Shown: positions 7,833-17,935 of the stretch, piece by piece | Numbering within the stretch: the stretch's first letter is position 1 | Layout: every line of letters starts with the position of its first letter | IMG/VR virus record: IMGVR_UViG_3300002143_000235 | Span: 248,001-312,000 of that record | DNA length: 64,000 bases | DNA from: a virus | Strand: one strand, 5' to 3' | Position numbers and translations under genes: made by a program | Notes under the pieces: generated by a model | The model's input: the letters and a program-made list of their open reading frames with translations, nothing else | Databases searched by the model: none | Told to the model about the DNA's origin: nothing

Positions 7833-10800
7833 ATGACTACAGGATCTATCTCTTTATTACGTGCTAATGTTGCATTAACTACCAATGTGAAGCTCATGGT
7901 TGATTCCAAATATAATTTGTACCTTGAGAGCTACTCATCTAATACAGAGCTATCAGATCGTAAGTATAAGAAGTTTCAGATTGGTCCGGATGTGTTTATC
8001 TCTGAACGCTACGCTAAGTTCTACCAGGGACTTCCAGCTGATCTTGCTTTTGCTGTAAAGAATGATGTGAAGTCAGACAGCATCCAGTCAATGTATGGAA
8101 ATCAGTTTGATGATATTTATTATTCAGGACCTAGAAATGTTGAGGACAACCGATACATTGAAGAATTTCAATACAATACAACATTAAGAATCAATCCAAC
8201 AAAGCTTCCAAAATATTTCTTCATCTTCCGTAAAGATGAACCAGGATTATTAGATTTGAATCGTTCTAATGCCTCGAATTTTTTACACGATCTCAAATGT
8301 GTTAATGTTGTTGATTTAACACCAAAGACAACAATTGGTCAATTATGGAAAAAGAATTATATTGATGATGATGTAATCCCAGCTTCGCCGTTCGAATTAA
8401 ATTTAAATACAGATGAATTTAGTCAATGGAATGGATACGATTATACTTCAGGTGGAACTGTTTCGAAATCGTTTTTACTTGATGATTTCATGCAAAATCA
8501 ATTGTCTGACTTTGAATTTGAATCATACCTTACAGACGGATTCAGAAAAAATGGTGTAATTGCATCAAATTATGCAAATATCTCTTACCTTTTTGATGAT
8601 ACTGTATCTGGTATTTTCATTCAATCAACACTGGGTGATGAGCATCGTTACTATGAAGACGAGTACCCATTTATATTTCAATTAATTAGATCTAATAAAA
8701 TTACATCAAATCAGTATACAAAAAGTATAGATACTTCAGGTGTTGTTGGTCGTATTTACTACACATTTAATATACATATACCATATAGAAAAAAATGGAC
8801 AATCAATCGTTATACAGGTTATTATGTTGATGATTTAAAACGTGTTGCACAATTATCATCTTACATGGGTGGTGTATTTGTCGATGATGCTGCAATAGAG
8901 ATCATTGATAATACTTTTATGAAATATGATTCAGGATTAGGTGAATATGTTTCAGTTTCTCCATTAGTTAATGCATTTGTAGATACACTACCAATTCACT
9001 TTAAGATTGGTGAAGTATTTCATCTAGTTGAAAAAGATGGAAACAATTATAGATTAGTTTCAGAGAATTCGATTAATGGTAACATGCTTGCGTTAAAATC
9101 TACTGGTACACAATCTATTAAGATTGATTTTGAAGATTTTGGCTCTGGTGAATTCAAGAGTGTTTTAAAAAATGTAGATAATACATATTATTACAATAAA
9201 GATTTTACAATATACCGCGATGGTATATGTGTAATTAAGCTGCTTGATACATATTATACATTACATATTGATTATTCCAACCAACAAGTTTACATCAATA
9301 CAGATGAATACATTACATGTGATAGTAACGTTCTTGTACGTCAATTAGGTGAAGGTGTAAAGCGATTTGATAATTTACAAGTAATTACAAAAGATAATGC
9401 TATTGAATACTTTGAAGTTTTCTTTTTACAATTTACAGACATTGCTGATTGGGATTTTAATCATACAGATACAGATCACACAAAGATTGAATATGATACA
9501 GATAATGCTATCAATTACAATCGTCCATTTGTGCATGCTTTAGATATCAAGGATCTTGCATTGCCTGTTGATTTACAGTACGAGAAAGATTACAACATTG
9601 TTGAACCAGGCGGTACACCAGTTATTAATTCACCATTTATATTTCCTGTAGCATCTGAGTATGCTGCAACTGGTGACTTGTACATGTTAGATAATATTAA
9701 TAAATTGACACGTATTTGGAATATTAATCAGAGTGTAAATAAATTTGGTCTTAGTGGATCAGTTGGTCCAAACAGTGTACCATATAAAATCAATAATAAC
9801 TTAACTGTTTGGGGACAATTAAATTTAAATCCTAACATGTATAGTGCTTCAAAGAGTATTAGTGATTCAAATCTTGATTGGTTTTATACATTTGGAAGAC
9901 CAATCGATTACATAGATTATGATTCACTTGAAGCATATGATTTATCATATAATCCACATATTATTCAACGTACATTAAATATTGATACACCTCGAACAGT
10001 AAACATTACTGGTGCATCAACAACAGTTCAGAATAATTTACGATTTAATTATAGATTTGATTTAGAATACTATAAACGACAATCAACAACGTTTGATTAT
10101 TTTTCATACATGATGGATATGCCGGTTTCATTAGATTCAAATGGTTTATTTGAATTTGATAAACGCATGACTACACGTGCTGCTGTTCTTTATCCAAATG
10201 ATGGTGTTAATGGTCCAAGATTGTATTTACGCGGAATGTGTGCTTATTTAGAGTATGTAACATTAGCTAATCCAAATATCTGTTCCGAAGGTGTTACGCC
10301 TCGTCCAGCAGATGATTTGAGTGGTTATCGTTTTGGAACGGTATTTGCACCAAAATATACAGAAGATGTTGCTCTTTGGGGTAAATCTGGTATTGATATT
10401 GTATTGAATAAAAAATTTAAAAACATACTTATTCACATTTATATTTATGTGCCGATCAATTCATATACATCACTTGATTATAGACGACGTGATGTAAATT
10501 ATAATGAAGATCATGTCATGTATAGTTATTTTGATGCAACAATTAATGATATGGTATTTACTGCATCAGAGCTTGCCACAGCTGATTTGACGCTGAATAA
10601 TTTTTTAAATATTCTCAATAAATGCGAACTCGATTCAACTATTTTTACACTTGGTATTAATTATCAAGTATTGGATACAGTTCAGTCTGTTGGTTATTTA
10701 ATAATTAACGCTTATGAAGATCCTTTGGATACAACACGTCTTTTTATTGAATTTGAAAGTGAACCAAATCTTAAGGAACACGATTGGATGTATTTTGAAT

Positions 10801-11879
10801 TATTTGGTATTAATTTACAAATTGTTACTAAATTGAATAATCGTGTTTATGTCTTTAATATTCAAGATGGTACAGCTGCAACATATGCTGCTGCTATTAT
10901 TGCCGCATTAATTATTGATCCTGTCTATGTATTGAATGCTAAAAGTGTTTTACCATTTCGTTTTCGAATTATTGAACCCAATATTGTACGTATAAATACT
11001 AATGTTAATATTGTTACAGGTGATGATTCATCACCAATTAGACCGATCAATAATACATACAATACTGTAAATCCAACAACAACACCTGGTGAAAGTGTAT
11101 TTCCTAATATTTATAGAGATGATATGATATCAAGACGTAAATATGTTGACGATACACGTAAAACAACAACATTATCAGATATTAAAAATCTCCCAGGTAT
11201 TGTTCGATTTAGTGGTGGTTATGAACCAATTTTACGCATGCTTCCAATTTTTAATTCAACAACATTATTGTCAATGAATAATGCATCAGTAGCATCGCCA
11301 ACTGTATTTATTAATGCAGCAAAAGTTCAAAAAATGTCATTAGTTGCAGTTCCTGTTTCAGTAGGTACAGGTTTCTATCTTGAAGTACATCTTATTGATG
11401 TACTTGATCAACTTTTAAATGTGAAAGTAGGTGATGTATGGCATATGGGTGATGCAAATGCTTTTCCATATATTGCAGGACAAACCGGAGAAATTATTGA
11501 AGCTACAACATATGTTCAAAGTTTAATAACTTATTACAAATATACATTAGATATTATTTATGATGTTGCTCCATTTATTGGTACAATTATTCCAGATAAT
11601 ACCCAACCATCGTTCCTTTATATCATGCGTCAAATTGACAAAAATATGTATTTTGATTATCAATATGTAGATTTTGCTACAGTTACAGATTTAACAATAG
11701 CTAAAACTTATTCTGTTGTAAATCCTTTAAGATCATCAAAAACTGTAAACAATACAACAAATAGGTATCCGTTGATTGATGAGCATGGTTCAACAAACAT
11801 TGATAGAATGGCACTTAAATCATCATGGGATGAGATATTTTATTACATGACACTTTCTAACAAATACAACACATTATAA
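7833..11879 (+). CDS. Very large probable virion structural protein, 1348 aa
   Basis: The largest gene in the window, with no signal peptide or membrane segment. It is Tyr/Asn/Asp/Thr-rich with many short beta-prone blocks, as in large baseplate or tail proteins of jumbo phages. It is followed one base later by another gene, suggesting a structural pair. No motif identifies the exact part. The start ATG at 7833 lies behind an AT-rich leader. Confidence 0.65.
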   Translation: MTTGSISLLRANVALTTNVKLMVDSKYNLYLESYSSNTELSDRKYKKFQIGPDVFISERYAKFYQGLPADLAFAVKNDVKSDSIQSMYGNQFDDIYYSGPRNVEDNRYIEEFQYNTTLRINPTKLPKYFFIFRKDEPGLLDLNRSNASNFLHDLKCVNVVDLTPKTTIGQLWKKNYIDDDVIPASPFELNLNTDEFSQWNGYDYTSGGTVSKSFLLDDFMQNQLSDFEFESYLTDGFRKNGVIASNYANISYLFDDTVSGIFIQSTLGDEHRYYEDEYPFIFQLIRSNKITSNQYTKSIDTSGVVGRIYYTFNIHIPYRKKWTINRYTGYYVDDLKRVAQLSSYMGGVFVDDAAIEIIDNTFMKYDSGLGEYVSVSPLVNAFVDTLPIHFKIGEVFHLVEKDGNNYRLVSENSINGNMLALKSTGTQSIKIDFEDFGSGEFKSVLKNVDNTYYYNKDFTIYRDGICVIKLLDTYYTLHIDYSNQQVYINTDEYITCDSNVLVRQLGEGVKRFDNLQVITKDNAIEYFEVFFLQFTDIADWDFNHTDTDHTKIEYDTDNAINYNRPFVHALDIKDLALPVDLQYEKDYNIVEPGGTPVINSPFIFPVASEYAATGDLYMLDNINKLTRIWNINQSVNKFGLSGSVGPNSVPYKINNNLTVWGQLNLNPNMYSASKSISDSNLDWFYTFGRPIDYIDYDSLEAYDLSYNPHIIQRTLNIDTPRTVNITGASTTVQNNLRFNYRFDLEYYKRQSTTFDYFSYMMDMPVSLDSNGLFEFDKRMTTRAAVLYPNDGVNGPRLYLRGMCAYLEYVTLANPNICSEGVTPRPADDLSGYRFGTVFAPKYTEDVALWGKSGIDIVLNKKFKNILIHIYIYVPINSYTSLDYRRRDVNYNEDHVMYSYFDATINDMVFTASELATADLTLNNFLNILNKCELDSTIFTLGINYQVLDTVQSVGYLIINAYEDPLDTTRLFIEFESEPNLKEHDWMYFELFGINLQIVTKLNNRVYVFNIQDGTAATYAAAIIAALIIDPVYVLNAKSVLPFRFRIIEPNIVRINTNVNIVTGDDSSPIRPINNTYNTVNPTTTPGESVFPNIYRDDMISRRKYVDDTRKTTTLSDIKNLPGIVRFSGGYEPILRMLPIFNSTTLLSMNNASVASPTVFINAAKVQKMSLVAVPVSVGTGFYLEVHLIDVLDQLLNVKVGDVWHMGDANAFPYIAGQTGEIIEATTYVQSLITYYKYTLDIIYDVAPFIGTIIPDNTQPSFLYIMRQIDKNMYFDYQYVDFATVTDLTIAKTYSVVNPLRSSKTVNNTTNRYPLIDEHGSTNIDRMALKSSWDEIFYYMTLSNKYNTL

Positions 11880-11880
11880 T

Positions 11881-12624
11881 ATGAGAAAAGACGGCATTGT
11901 TAAGGAATTCAAAAACGCTTCAGTTTATGGCGCATATGTTATGCGTGAAAAAACTAATTTTTTGTGTGGTAAAATGATGGATATTGAAGATATTATACAT
12001 ATTACTTATCCATATACATATGATGAACTGTTAGGACTTATAGCGCTTGGACCTGTTAGTGAAACAATGGTAAAAAGTGCTTCTAACTATTCATATGATG
12101 AAGTGAAGAAAAAATACATTACTATAAAACCTGATCAAACACAAGCAACACAGGATGCCAATGCAAATACTCGATGGATATTTGAATTTGATTCTAAATC
12201 ATTATTAAAAGATTATCTTTATAATGAAATTTATACAATAAATCCAGCATCACCATTCAAACAAATACCACTAGTACAAACACCAGCAAATAATGTAAGT
12301 ACACTTTGTCTTGATTACATTAATGCGAATGTAATGGACAGATACAGATTAAAAGAATTTATTCTTTATGCCGAGTATTATGAGCTTAAGACTGGAACAG
12401 TTCCAGGTACTGGTGGTGGATTTGATACACCTGTTCCATTATTGTATAAAAATCCTGTATTTCATTTAATTGCTATTCCTGAAACGAATTCAGATAAAAA
12501 CAAAGAGACAATTGCAATGAAAGAATACAATGATGGATTTTATGAAATTGCTTATAAACAAAAAAAAAGTTCACAATTTTATACATTTGTTTACTACTAT
12601 GATGTAATTTTTGAAAAGATTTAA
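11881..12624 (+). CDS. Probable structural partner protein, 247 aa
   Basis: Starts one base after the stop of the 1348-aa gene, so probably co-translated. Composition is similar (Tyr/Asn-rich, beta-prone). Not recognised as a family. Confidence 0.6.
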   Translation: MRKDGIVKEFKNASVYGAYVMREKTNFLCGKMMDIEDIIHITYPYTYDELLGLIALGPVSETMVKSASNYSYDEVKKKYITIKPDQTQATQDANANTRWIFEFDSKSLLKDYLYNEIYTINPASPFKQIPLVQTPANNVSTLCLDYINANVMDRYRLKEFILYAEYYELKTGTVPGTGGGFDTPVPLLYKNPVFHLIAIPETNSDKNKETIAMKEYNDGFYEIAYKQKKSSQFYTFVYYYDVIFEKI

Positions 12625-12668
12625 ACTTTTGCTACATGTCTTGAATATAATAACATATTTAAGCATTT

Positions 12669-13172
12669 ATGACAACAATACAAGTAGCAAAATATAATGA
12701 AACACTTCTTCAAATTGTTGAAGAAAAACGTACAGAATGGACTGATAATATTAAAGGTTTAGCTCCACTTATTCGGAGTAAAGATCCACACGATATGACT
12801 GAAGCACAAGCTCTTGCTTTATCTTATCGTAGTATTATACTTGAAGAAATTGCATATTTTATAACAAAACTTGGTCAAACTCAGAAAACATTAAAAGTTT
12901 TAAAATCTGAACGTTTTACATTATATACAACTGGACATTTTCCAGATGGAACACGCGCAACAGGAAATGTTGCAGCTCATCCACTTATTGGAAACACTAA
13001 ACTATCTGGTTCACAGCGTGATATGATTATTTCAGGTGATCTTGCAGATCATGAACACACTGATGATATTTTGGAACAGATTATTTTACATTTACGTGAA
13101 TGTATTAAAACTATTGATCAATACATGTACGCAATCAAAAACAGACTAGAGTTATTTGTACTCTTTAAATAA
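12669..13172 (+). CDS. Hypothetical protein, 167 aa
   Basis: Mostly helical, with a likely coiled coil around residues 50-85 and 125-155. Follows the structural pair, so a virion or assembly role is possible but not shown. Confidence 0.6.
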   Translation: MTTIQVAKYNETLLQIVEEKRTEWTDNIKGLAPLIRSKDPHDMTEAQALALSYRSIILEEIAYFITKLGQTQKTLKVLKSERFTLYTTGHFPDGTRATGNVAAHPLIGNTKLSGSQRDMIISGDLADHEHTDDILEQIILHLRECIKTIDQYMYAIKNRLELFVLFK

Positions 13173-13188
13173 ATAAGTTTTAATACAA

Positions 13189-13398
13189 ATGAATATAGAA
13201 GACAGAAGCGCACTAGCATTTAAGATTGGTGAAGCATTACGTATTTGGGAACAAATTACTGTTGATCAAGTTGTGCAACAGGTTGCAATCAATGGTGTGT
13301 CTGAATCGTGGATGCTTTATATTGAACGTGATATGCATGATCATAAAGAATGTCTAGAATTTCTTTACTTTGGATCAGACAAAAATACAGACAAATAA
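13189..13398 (+). CDS. Small hypothetical protein, 69 aa
   Basis: Helical protein with conventional spacing after the 12669 gene. No recognised domain. Confidence 0.55.
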   Translation: MNIEDRSALAFKIGEALRIWEQITVDQVVQQVAINGVSESWMLYIERDMHDHKECLEFLYFGSDKNTDK

Positions 13399-13417
13399 CA
13401 ATAGGAGTGTAAATAAC

Positions 13418-13621
13418 ATGAAAAGTAATCGAAGTTTAAGCAAAAGAGAAATCCGTAACGAATTGTTTGGAATATTAGCAATGTGTGATGGATTTACAGA
13501 AGATGGTAGTATGGCTGGCGGTAAAAGGAAGGAAGAATTAATTAAATACCTTCCTAAATTAATAGCATCAAGAATTATGGAACTACAAGATTTAATAGAT
13601 AATTGTAGTTTGAGCGATTAA
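13418..13621 (+). CDS. Small hypothetical protein, 67 aa
   Basis: The ATG at 13418 (MKSNRSLSKREIRNELFG...) is chosen over 13370, which would overlap the previous gene. An 'aggag' string 12 bases upstream is one of the few SD-like sites in the window. Confidence 0.55.
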   Translation: MKSNRSLSKREIRNELFGILAMCDGFTEDGSMAGGKRKEELIKYLPKLIASRIMELQDLIDNCSLSD

Positions 13622-13681
13622 TTTATTTAGTTGTTTTTGGCGGTAGTTGAATATGAATAAAATGTAAGAGAAAAAAAAATA

Positions 13682-14272
13682 ATGGAAGAATATAGAATAG
13701 ATCGATCAGGTCGTGTTTGGACCAAAATGCAATATGTCTTAGCAAACAATCCAAACCATGCTATTAGTACCATTGGAATGAATGCTAAATGGGATGCGCT
13801 TACTCCAGTAAACATTCAAGCATATGATTCGAAAGCTGACACACTTGAACACATCAAACATGTGAATACGTTCTTGTTAAATTCAGCACATGAAATAATT
13901 GAACGTGCTAAGAAACATGATAACTCGAAACTTGATGGGATTGAGAAAGAATTGTTTGACAAGGAGACACCAGTTCTTAAAGGATTAACATATGGTTCAC
14001 CAGAGTATAAAGATTCATTAACAAGATTGAAACCAGCGCTTGACAATCATTACGCGAACAACTCACATCACCCGGAACATTGGAGTAATGGCATTGATGG
14101 AATGGACCTGTTTGATATTCTGGAAATGTTAAATGACTGGAAGGCTGCAACAATGCGCACAGCTGATGGTGACATCGTTAAGTCACTTGAAATTAACAAA
14201 ACGCGATTCAATATTTCTGATCAAATGCAACAGATCTTATTGAACACTGTTGAACGTTACGGTTGGTTATAA
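13682..14272 (+). CDS. DUF5662-like protein
   Basis: The pattern 'HIKHVNTFLLNSAHEII', 'KKHDNSKL', 'HYANNSHHPEHW' and 'LFDILEMLNDWKAA' fits the phage DUF5662 family, whose conserved His and Asp residues suggest an HD-like metal site. The role is unknown. The stop overlaps an alternative upstream start of the ClpP-like gene. Confidence 0.65.
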   Translation: MEEYRIDRSGRVWTKMQYVLANNPNHAISTIGMNAKWDALTPVNIQAYDSKADTLEHIKHVNTFLLNSAHEIIERAKKHDNSKLDGIEKELFDKETPVLKGLTYGSPEYKDSLTRLKPALDNHYANNSHHPEHWSNGIDGMDLFDILEMLNDWKAATMRTADGDIVKSLEINKTRFNISDQMQQILLNTVERYGWL

Positions 14273-14289
14273 ATAAAACAAGAACAAAT

Positions 14290-14853
14290 ATGCTGAAATC
14301 ATTAGAAACACCAATGCAACGAAAGTTGTTTTTTACTCAACAGGTGACACAGGCTTCTATTTCTGATCTTACACAAAAGATTATTGAGATAAATGACAAT
14401 GATGAAAAACTTGAACAAGTTACAAACATTTATGGTATGCACTATGAACGTTTACCAATTGAGATTTATATCGATAGTTATGGTGGTGCTGTTTATCCAT
14501 GTTTTGGTTTATTATCAGTTATAGAAAATAGTGTAACACCAATTCATACAATTGTTACAGGTTCTGCAATGAGTTGTGGATTTTTAATTTTACTTAGTGG
14601 ACATTTACGTTTTGCTTATAAACTATCTACAGCAATGTATCATCAAGTATCTAGCGCAACTGGTGGTAAATTAAAAGATATGCAAGAAGATTTAGAGGAA
14701 ACTGAACGGTTGCAACAAATTATTAATGATCACACGTTTAGTAAAACAAACATAACACAAAAAAAATTAGATAAAAATTTTAACGGAAAGAAAAATTGGT
14801 TCATTGCCGGTGAAGACCTTATCAAATTAGGAATTGTGGACAAAATTATTTAA
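14290..14853 (+). CDS. ClpP-like serine protease
   Basis: Matches the ClpP/crotonase fold: 'PIEIYIDSYGGAVYPCFGLLSVI' (substrate-groove strand and oxyanion glycines), nucleophile region 'GSAMSCGFLILLSG' in place of the usual GxAASMG, then 'STAMYHQVSS' with the catalytic His. In jumbo phages such proteins may be head maturation proteases or degrade host proteins. ATG 14290 gives the cleaner start; ATG 14263 inside the previous gene is possible. The stop overlaps the next ATG. Confidence 0.8.
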   Translation: MLKSLETPMQRKLFFTQQVTQASISDLTQKIIEINDNDEKLEQVTNIYGMHYERLPIEIYIDSYGGAVYPCFGLLSVIENSVTPIHTIVTGSAMSCGFLILLSGHLRFAYKLSTAMYHQVSSATGGKLKDMQEDLEETERLQQIINDHTFSKTNITQKKLDKNFNGKKNWFIAGEDLIKLGIVDKII

Positions 14854-15344
14854 TGTCACGATATCTGTATAGAAGTACAGCATTTAATATGCTTAATGTT
14901 GAACACGAGTTTGATGTGCTATGTTATCGTAAATCAAAATTTGAACAATTATTACGTGGTGTAGTTGATCAGTATAATGTTGAACAGACTGATGTTATGT
15001 ATATTTCAATTCTAAATGTTGGTGATGATACAGGCTATTTCAAGAAGAATTTTCAAAATGTTCTAGTATTGCATTTTGATGATATCACTGATGTCAGGTC
15101 TGATTTGGCATTTAATCAAGATCATGCCGAACAAATAATCGATTTCATTATCAAGAATAAGTATAAATCAGAATGTATGGTACATTGTTCTGCTGGAATT
15201 AGTCGTTCTGGAGCTGTTGGTCAATTTATTAATGCGTGTTTTGGCGTAAATAATGATTATTTTTTAAATATGAATGTCAACGTCAGACCAAATCCGATGA
15301 TACTAGAAACATTAGAAGAAGTTTTCAATAAATTAAATAAATAA
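14853..15344 (+). CDS. Dual-specificity/tyrosine phosphatase-like protein
   Basis: Carries the complete Cys-based phosphatase loop HCSAGISRSG (CX5R, near residue 111) with an upstream Asp in 'VLHFDDITD' as possible general acid. At 163 residues it fits small DSPs. Possible substrates are phosphoproteins or RNA 5' ends (RNA triphosphatases use the same loop). A paralogue lies 2.2 kb downstream at 17040, similar around 'NVLxLxFDD' and the loop. Confidence 0.8.
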   Translation: MSRYLYRSTAFNMLNVEHEFDVLCYRKSKFEQLLRGVVDQYNVEQTDVMYISILNVGDDTGYFKKNFQNVLVLHFDDITDVRSDLAFNQDHAEQIIDFIIKNKYKSECMVHCSAGISRSGAVGQFINACFGVNNDYFLNMNVNVRPNPMILETLEEVFNKLNK

Positions 15345-15350
15345 TTAATA

Positions 15351-16031
15351 ATGATTTACAACAATATAAAAATTACAACAACCATGAGTGAAGAAAACAA
15401 ATCACTCTTTATTACATCATTCAAAAACACTAAACGTGAAACTGGTGTTTGTTACGGTGCATATTTTGATGAAGATCCATGCATGGTGGGATTGTTTGCT
15501 ACCAGTAAACATATTGCATTCGCAATTACTGATATATACGTACTTGATGACGAGATGTTTATGGATATCAAAATATTATCAACATTCAATGGTAAGAAAC
15601 TGAAAGAACGCTTGCTTGGTAAACATGAATTTGGTGTAGATTTGCATACGGCAACATATGCCCAAATCACTGTAGATAAACAAGACATATCTACAGTCAG
15701 TAAATTTATATCAATTAACATCAGCGAAACATATGTTGAAACTGATACAACATGTGGTGTCGTAGCTACAACCAGTACAATCAGTCAGGATCACTACGAA
15801 CTCAAAGAATCCGAATTAAACAATGTGGCATTTGATCCGTTTGAAAGCACTGATGATCTTGATATAAAGGCATTGGATTTTTTACAGATGAAATTAAATC
15901 TTGTGGATACGATGTATAACGCGTTCAAACGAGAAGATGATAAACCATATTTTCATCTTGATTTTTTACTACAAAAATACTTAGGTATGAGTCAGGCTGA
16001 CATTGATAAGATGAAGAATACTGAAAAATAA
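15351..16031 (+). CDS. Hypothetical protein, 226 aa
   Basis: Not recognised. Mixed alpha/beta look, with an acidic patch near residue 160. A shorter start at 15384 (MSEENKSLF) is also possible. Followed by a terminator. Confidence 0.6.
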   Translation: MIYNNIKITTTMSEENKSLFITSFKNTKRETGVCYGAYFDEDPCMVGLFATSKHIAFAITDIYVLDDEMFMDIKILSTFNGKKLKERLLGKHEFGVDLHTATYAQITVDKQDISTVSKFISINISETYVETDTTCGVVATTSTISQDHYELKESELNNVAFDPFESTDDLDIKALDFLQMKLNLVDTMYNAFKREDDKPYFHLDFLLQKYLGMSQADIDKMKNTEK

Positions 16032-16036
16032 TTTAC

Positions 16037-16065
16037 ATGGGATGCATTTAGCATCCCATTTTTTT
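16037..16065 (+). terminator. Intrinsic terminator
   Basis: GGGATGC/GCATCCC hairpin followed by a T run, directly before the next promoter. Confidence 0.85.
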
Positions 16066-16066
16066 C

Positions 16067-16074
16067 TATCTTTG
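16067..16074 (+). promoter_or_regulatory. Promoter -7 box, TATCTTTG
   Basis: Fits TAnnTTTG and sits 17 bases before the ATG at 16092, immediately after a terminator. Confidence 0.65.
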
Positions 16075-16091
16075 TAATATAAAACAATCAA

Positions 16092-16370
16092 ATGAACCAA
16101 ATAATTTCAAATAAACGCATGTGGGTGATTATGTCAAAAGATAGAACACTTATAGCAAAAGGAACAACGTATCGTCATTTAGTATCAGTGTCAAACAAAA
16201 GAGATGAGAAAAAAATCTTGACATATCGTTCTAAAGCTACTGCAGAAAATGCTTTTAAAAAATATGATTGGTTTTATGATACAGAATTAATTACAAATTA
16301 TGATTCTAGTAAACCATTATCAGAATACTTAGAAGCTGTTGAGGTTTCGTTTAAAGTTGAAATTTTATAA
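16092..16370 (+). CDS. Hypothetical protein, 92 aa
   Basis: Basic N-terminal half; 'KATAENAFKKYDWFYD' suggests a small alpha/beta domain. First gene of a new transcription unit. No family recognised. Confidence 0.65.
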   Translation: MNQIISNKRMWVIMSKDRTLIAKGTTYRHLVSVSNKRDEKKILTYRSKATAENAFKKYDWFYDTELITNYDSSKPLSEYLEAVEVSFKVEIL

Positions 16371-16372
16371 AT

Positions 16373-17050
16373 ATGGAAACAATTTATCGTATGGAATTTG
16401 ATTATGGTCGTATGGGATCATTATCTGGATTATTTATTGCAGAAAGTGATGAGATTGATACATTAATAACATCTGAACGCGAAATCAACTTTGGTGAAAT
16501 TTTAGGTAAACATTCAGACGTATGTTGTTCACTAACTCGCAGTGATATTGATGTTATATCATCTGATCCCGCTGACATTGAGTTTTTTAAAAGACTTAAT
16601 CTTCAAACTGGTTATAATCCACTTGATTTCCTATCTGAAGAAGATTATGAAGAAGAAGATTATGAAGAAGAAGATTATAACGATGAAGACAATGATATAG
16701 AAGACGAACCTTCACCCGAAGAACAGTTGTTAAAAATACTTTCTGATGAAAATTATAATTCATTTCATAATCGTACAAAATATGAAAATCTTTTAACAAA
16801 ATGTACCCAAGCAATTGAAAAGTACCCAATGTATGTTGGATTTAAACTGTTGATTATTGATGTCGAATGCCGACGTTTAGATTATGCAACGTTTGAATAC
16901 TTAGAGATGCAAAAGAAACCAAATGTTCTTAAACCATCTCATTGGACACCAGAGTGGATTGCAGAAAGAGAAATTGAATACAAACAACAATCAGAAAAAC
17001 GTTGGGCACAAAGTATTATTGATAAAGAAAAGTTATTGAATGAAAATTAA
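16373..17050 (+). CDS. Hypothetical protein with acidic EEDY repeats, 225 aa
   Basis: Residues 88-105 hold three tandem EEDYE-type repeats, encoded by near-identical 15-bp DNA repeats around 16639-16680. The C-terminal half is helical. The stop overlaps the next gene by about 11 bases. Confidence 0.65.
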   Translation: METIYRMEFDYGRMGSLSGLFIAESDEIDTLITSEREINFGEILGKHSDVCCSLTRSDIDVISSDPADIEFFKRLNLQTGYNPLDFLSEEDYEEEDYEEEDYNDEDNDIEDEPSPEEQLLKILSDENYNSFHNRTKYENLLTKCTQAIEKYPMYVGFKLLIIDVECRRLDYATFEYLEMQKKPNVLKPSHWTPEWIAEREIEYKQQSEKRWAQSIIDKEKLLNEN

Positions 17051-17501
17051 TGTACTCAGTAAAATAGAGTTTGAAGATCTCATGATCAACAAAAATATCG
17101 ATGATTCTAATGTTGAATCGTTAGATACTATCATGTTCATTAGTATTCTCAATACAGATAGCGTTGGTGATAATATAGGTCATTTTAAACACAATCATAA
17201 AAATGTATTGATTCTAAATTTTGATGATGTTGAATTTGATATTATTGATACTGATATAAAAGCTGTTGCTTTTACAGAAGAACAAGGACATCAATTGATG
17301 TCTTTTATTGATAGCAACAAGGATAAAAATCAGTGTATAGTACATTGTTCTGCTGGTATTAGTAGATCAGGTGCTGTAGGAGCATTTATAAGCGATTACT
17401 TTAATCAAAGTTATGCAAGCTTTAAAAAAATTAATCCATACACTAAACCAAATCCTAGAGTCATGCGTATAATGAACAGAATTTTAAGACAAAAAGAATA
17501 A
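17040..17501 (+). CDS. Second dual-specificity phosphatase-like protein
   Basis: Contains HCSAGISRSGAVG (CX5R loop) near residue 101, nearly identical to the 14853 product, plus 'NVLILNFDDVE' upstream. The two genes are clear paralogues and probably arose by duplication within the phage. Both retain the catalytic Cys and Arg, so both may be active. Confidence 0.8.
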   Translation: MKINVLSKIEFEDLMINKNIDDSNVESLDTIMFISILNTDSVGDNIGHFKHNHKNVLILNFDDVEFDIIDTDIKAVAFTEEQGHQLMSFIDSNKDKNQCIVHCSAGISRSGAVGAFISDYFNQSYASFKKINPYTKPNPRVMRIMNRILRQKE

Positions 17502-17517
17502 TGGAACCGATATTTAC

Positions 17518-17622
17518 ATGTGTGATTATTTACGATCTAAAGGTTATGCTGTAGATTGGATGGGATTAACGGTTAATCAAATGATTAATTACGGCTGGAT
17601 TAAATTACAAGAAGAACAATAA
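17518..17622 (+). CDS. Small hypothetical protein, 34 aa
   Basis: ATG at 17518, product MCDYLRSKGYAVDWMGLTVN..., stop TAA 17620-17622. It fills a gap between co-directional genes with a 3-base spacer downstream. Confidence 0.45.
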   Translation: MCDYLRSKGYAVDWMGLTVNQMINYGWIKLQEEQ

Positions 17623-17625
17623 ATT

Positions 17626-17934
17626 ATGATTATTAAACCAATTACACCAGAAGAACTGGACGATATTATTCCAATTCCTGATTTTGTTATCGAAGCAATA
17701 AACAATCTTATTAAAAAAAATTATCGTGGGTCATCTTTTACTATTAAATTACAAGAAATTGTACAAGCAATTATTGCAAATAGTAGGGGTTCTATTACAC
17801 AAGATAAAATCTATGCTGAAAAATGGCTTGATTTTGAATACATTTATCGTAAAAATGGTTGGAATGTTATTTATGATAAACCAGGATATGATGAAACATA
17901 TGATGCATTTTTTAAATTTTCAAAACAAAAATAA
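17626..17934 (+). CDS. Hypothetical protein, 102 aa
   Basis: Small helical protein followed one base later by the secreted-protein gene at 17936. No family recognised. Confidence 0.6.
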   Translation: MIIKPITPEELDDIIPIPDFVIEAINNLIKKNYRGSSFTIKLQEIVQAIIANSRGSITQDKIYAEKWLDFEYIYRKNGWNVIYDKPGYDETYDAFFKFSKQK

Positions 17935-17935
17935 T

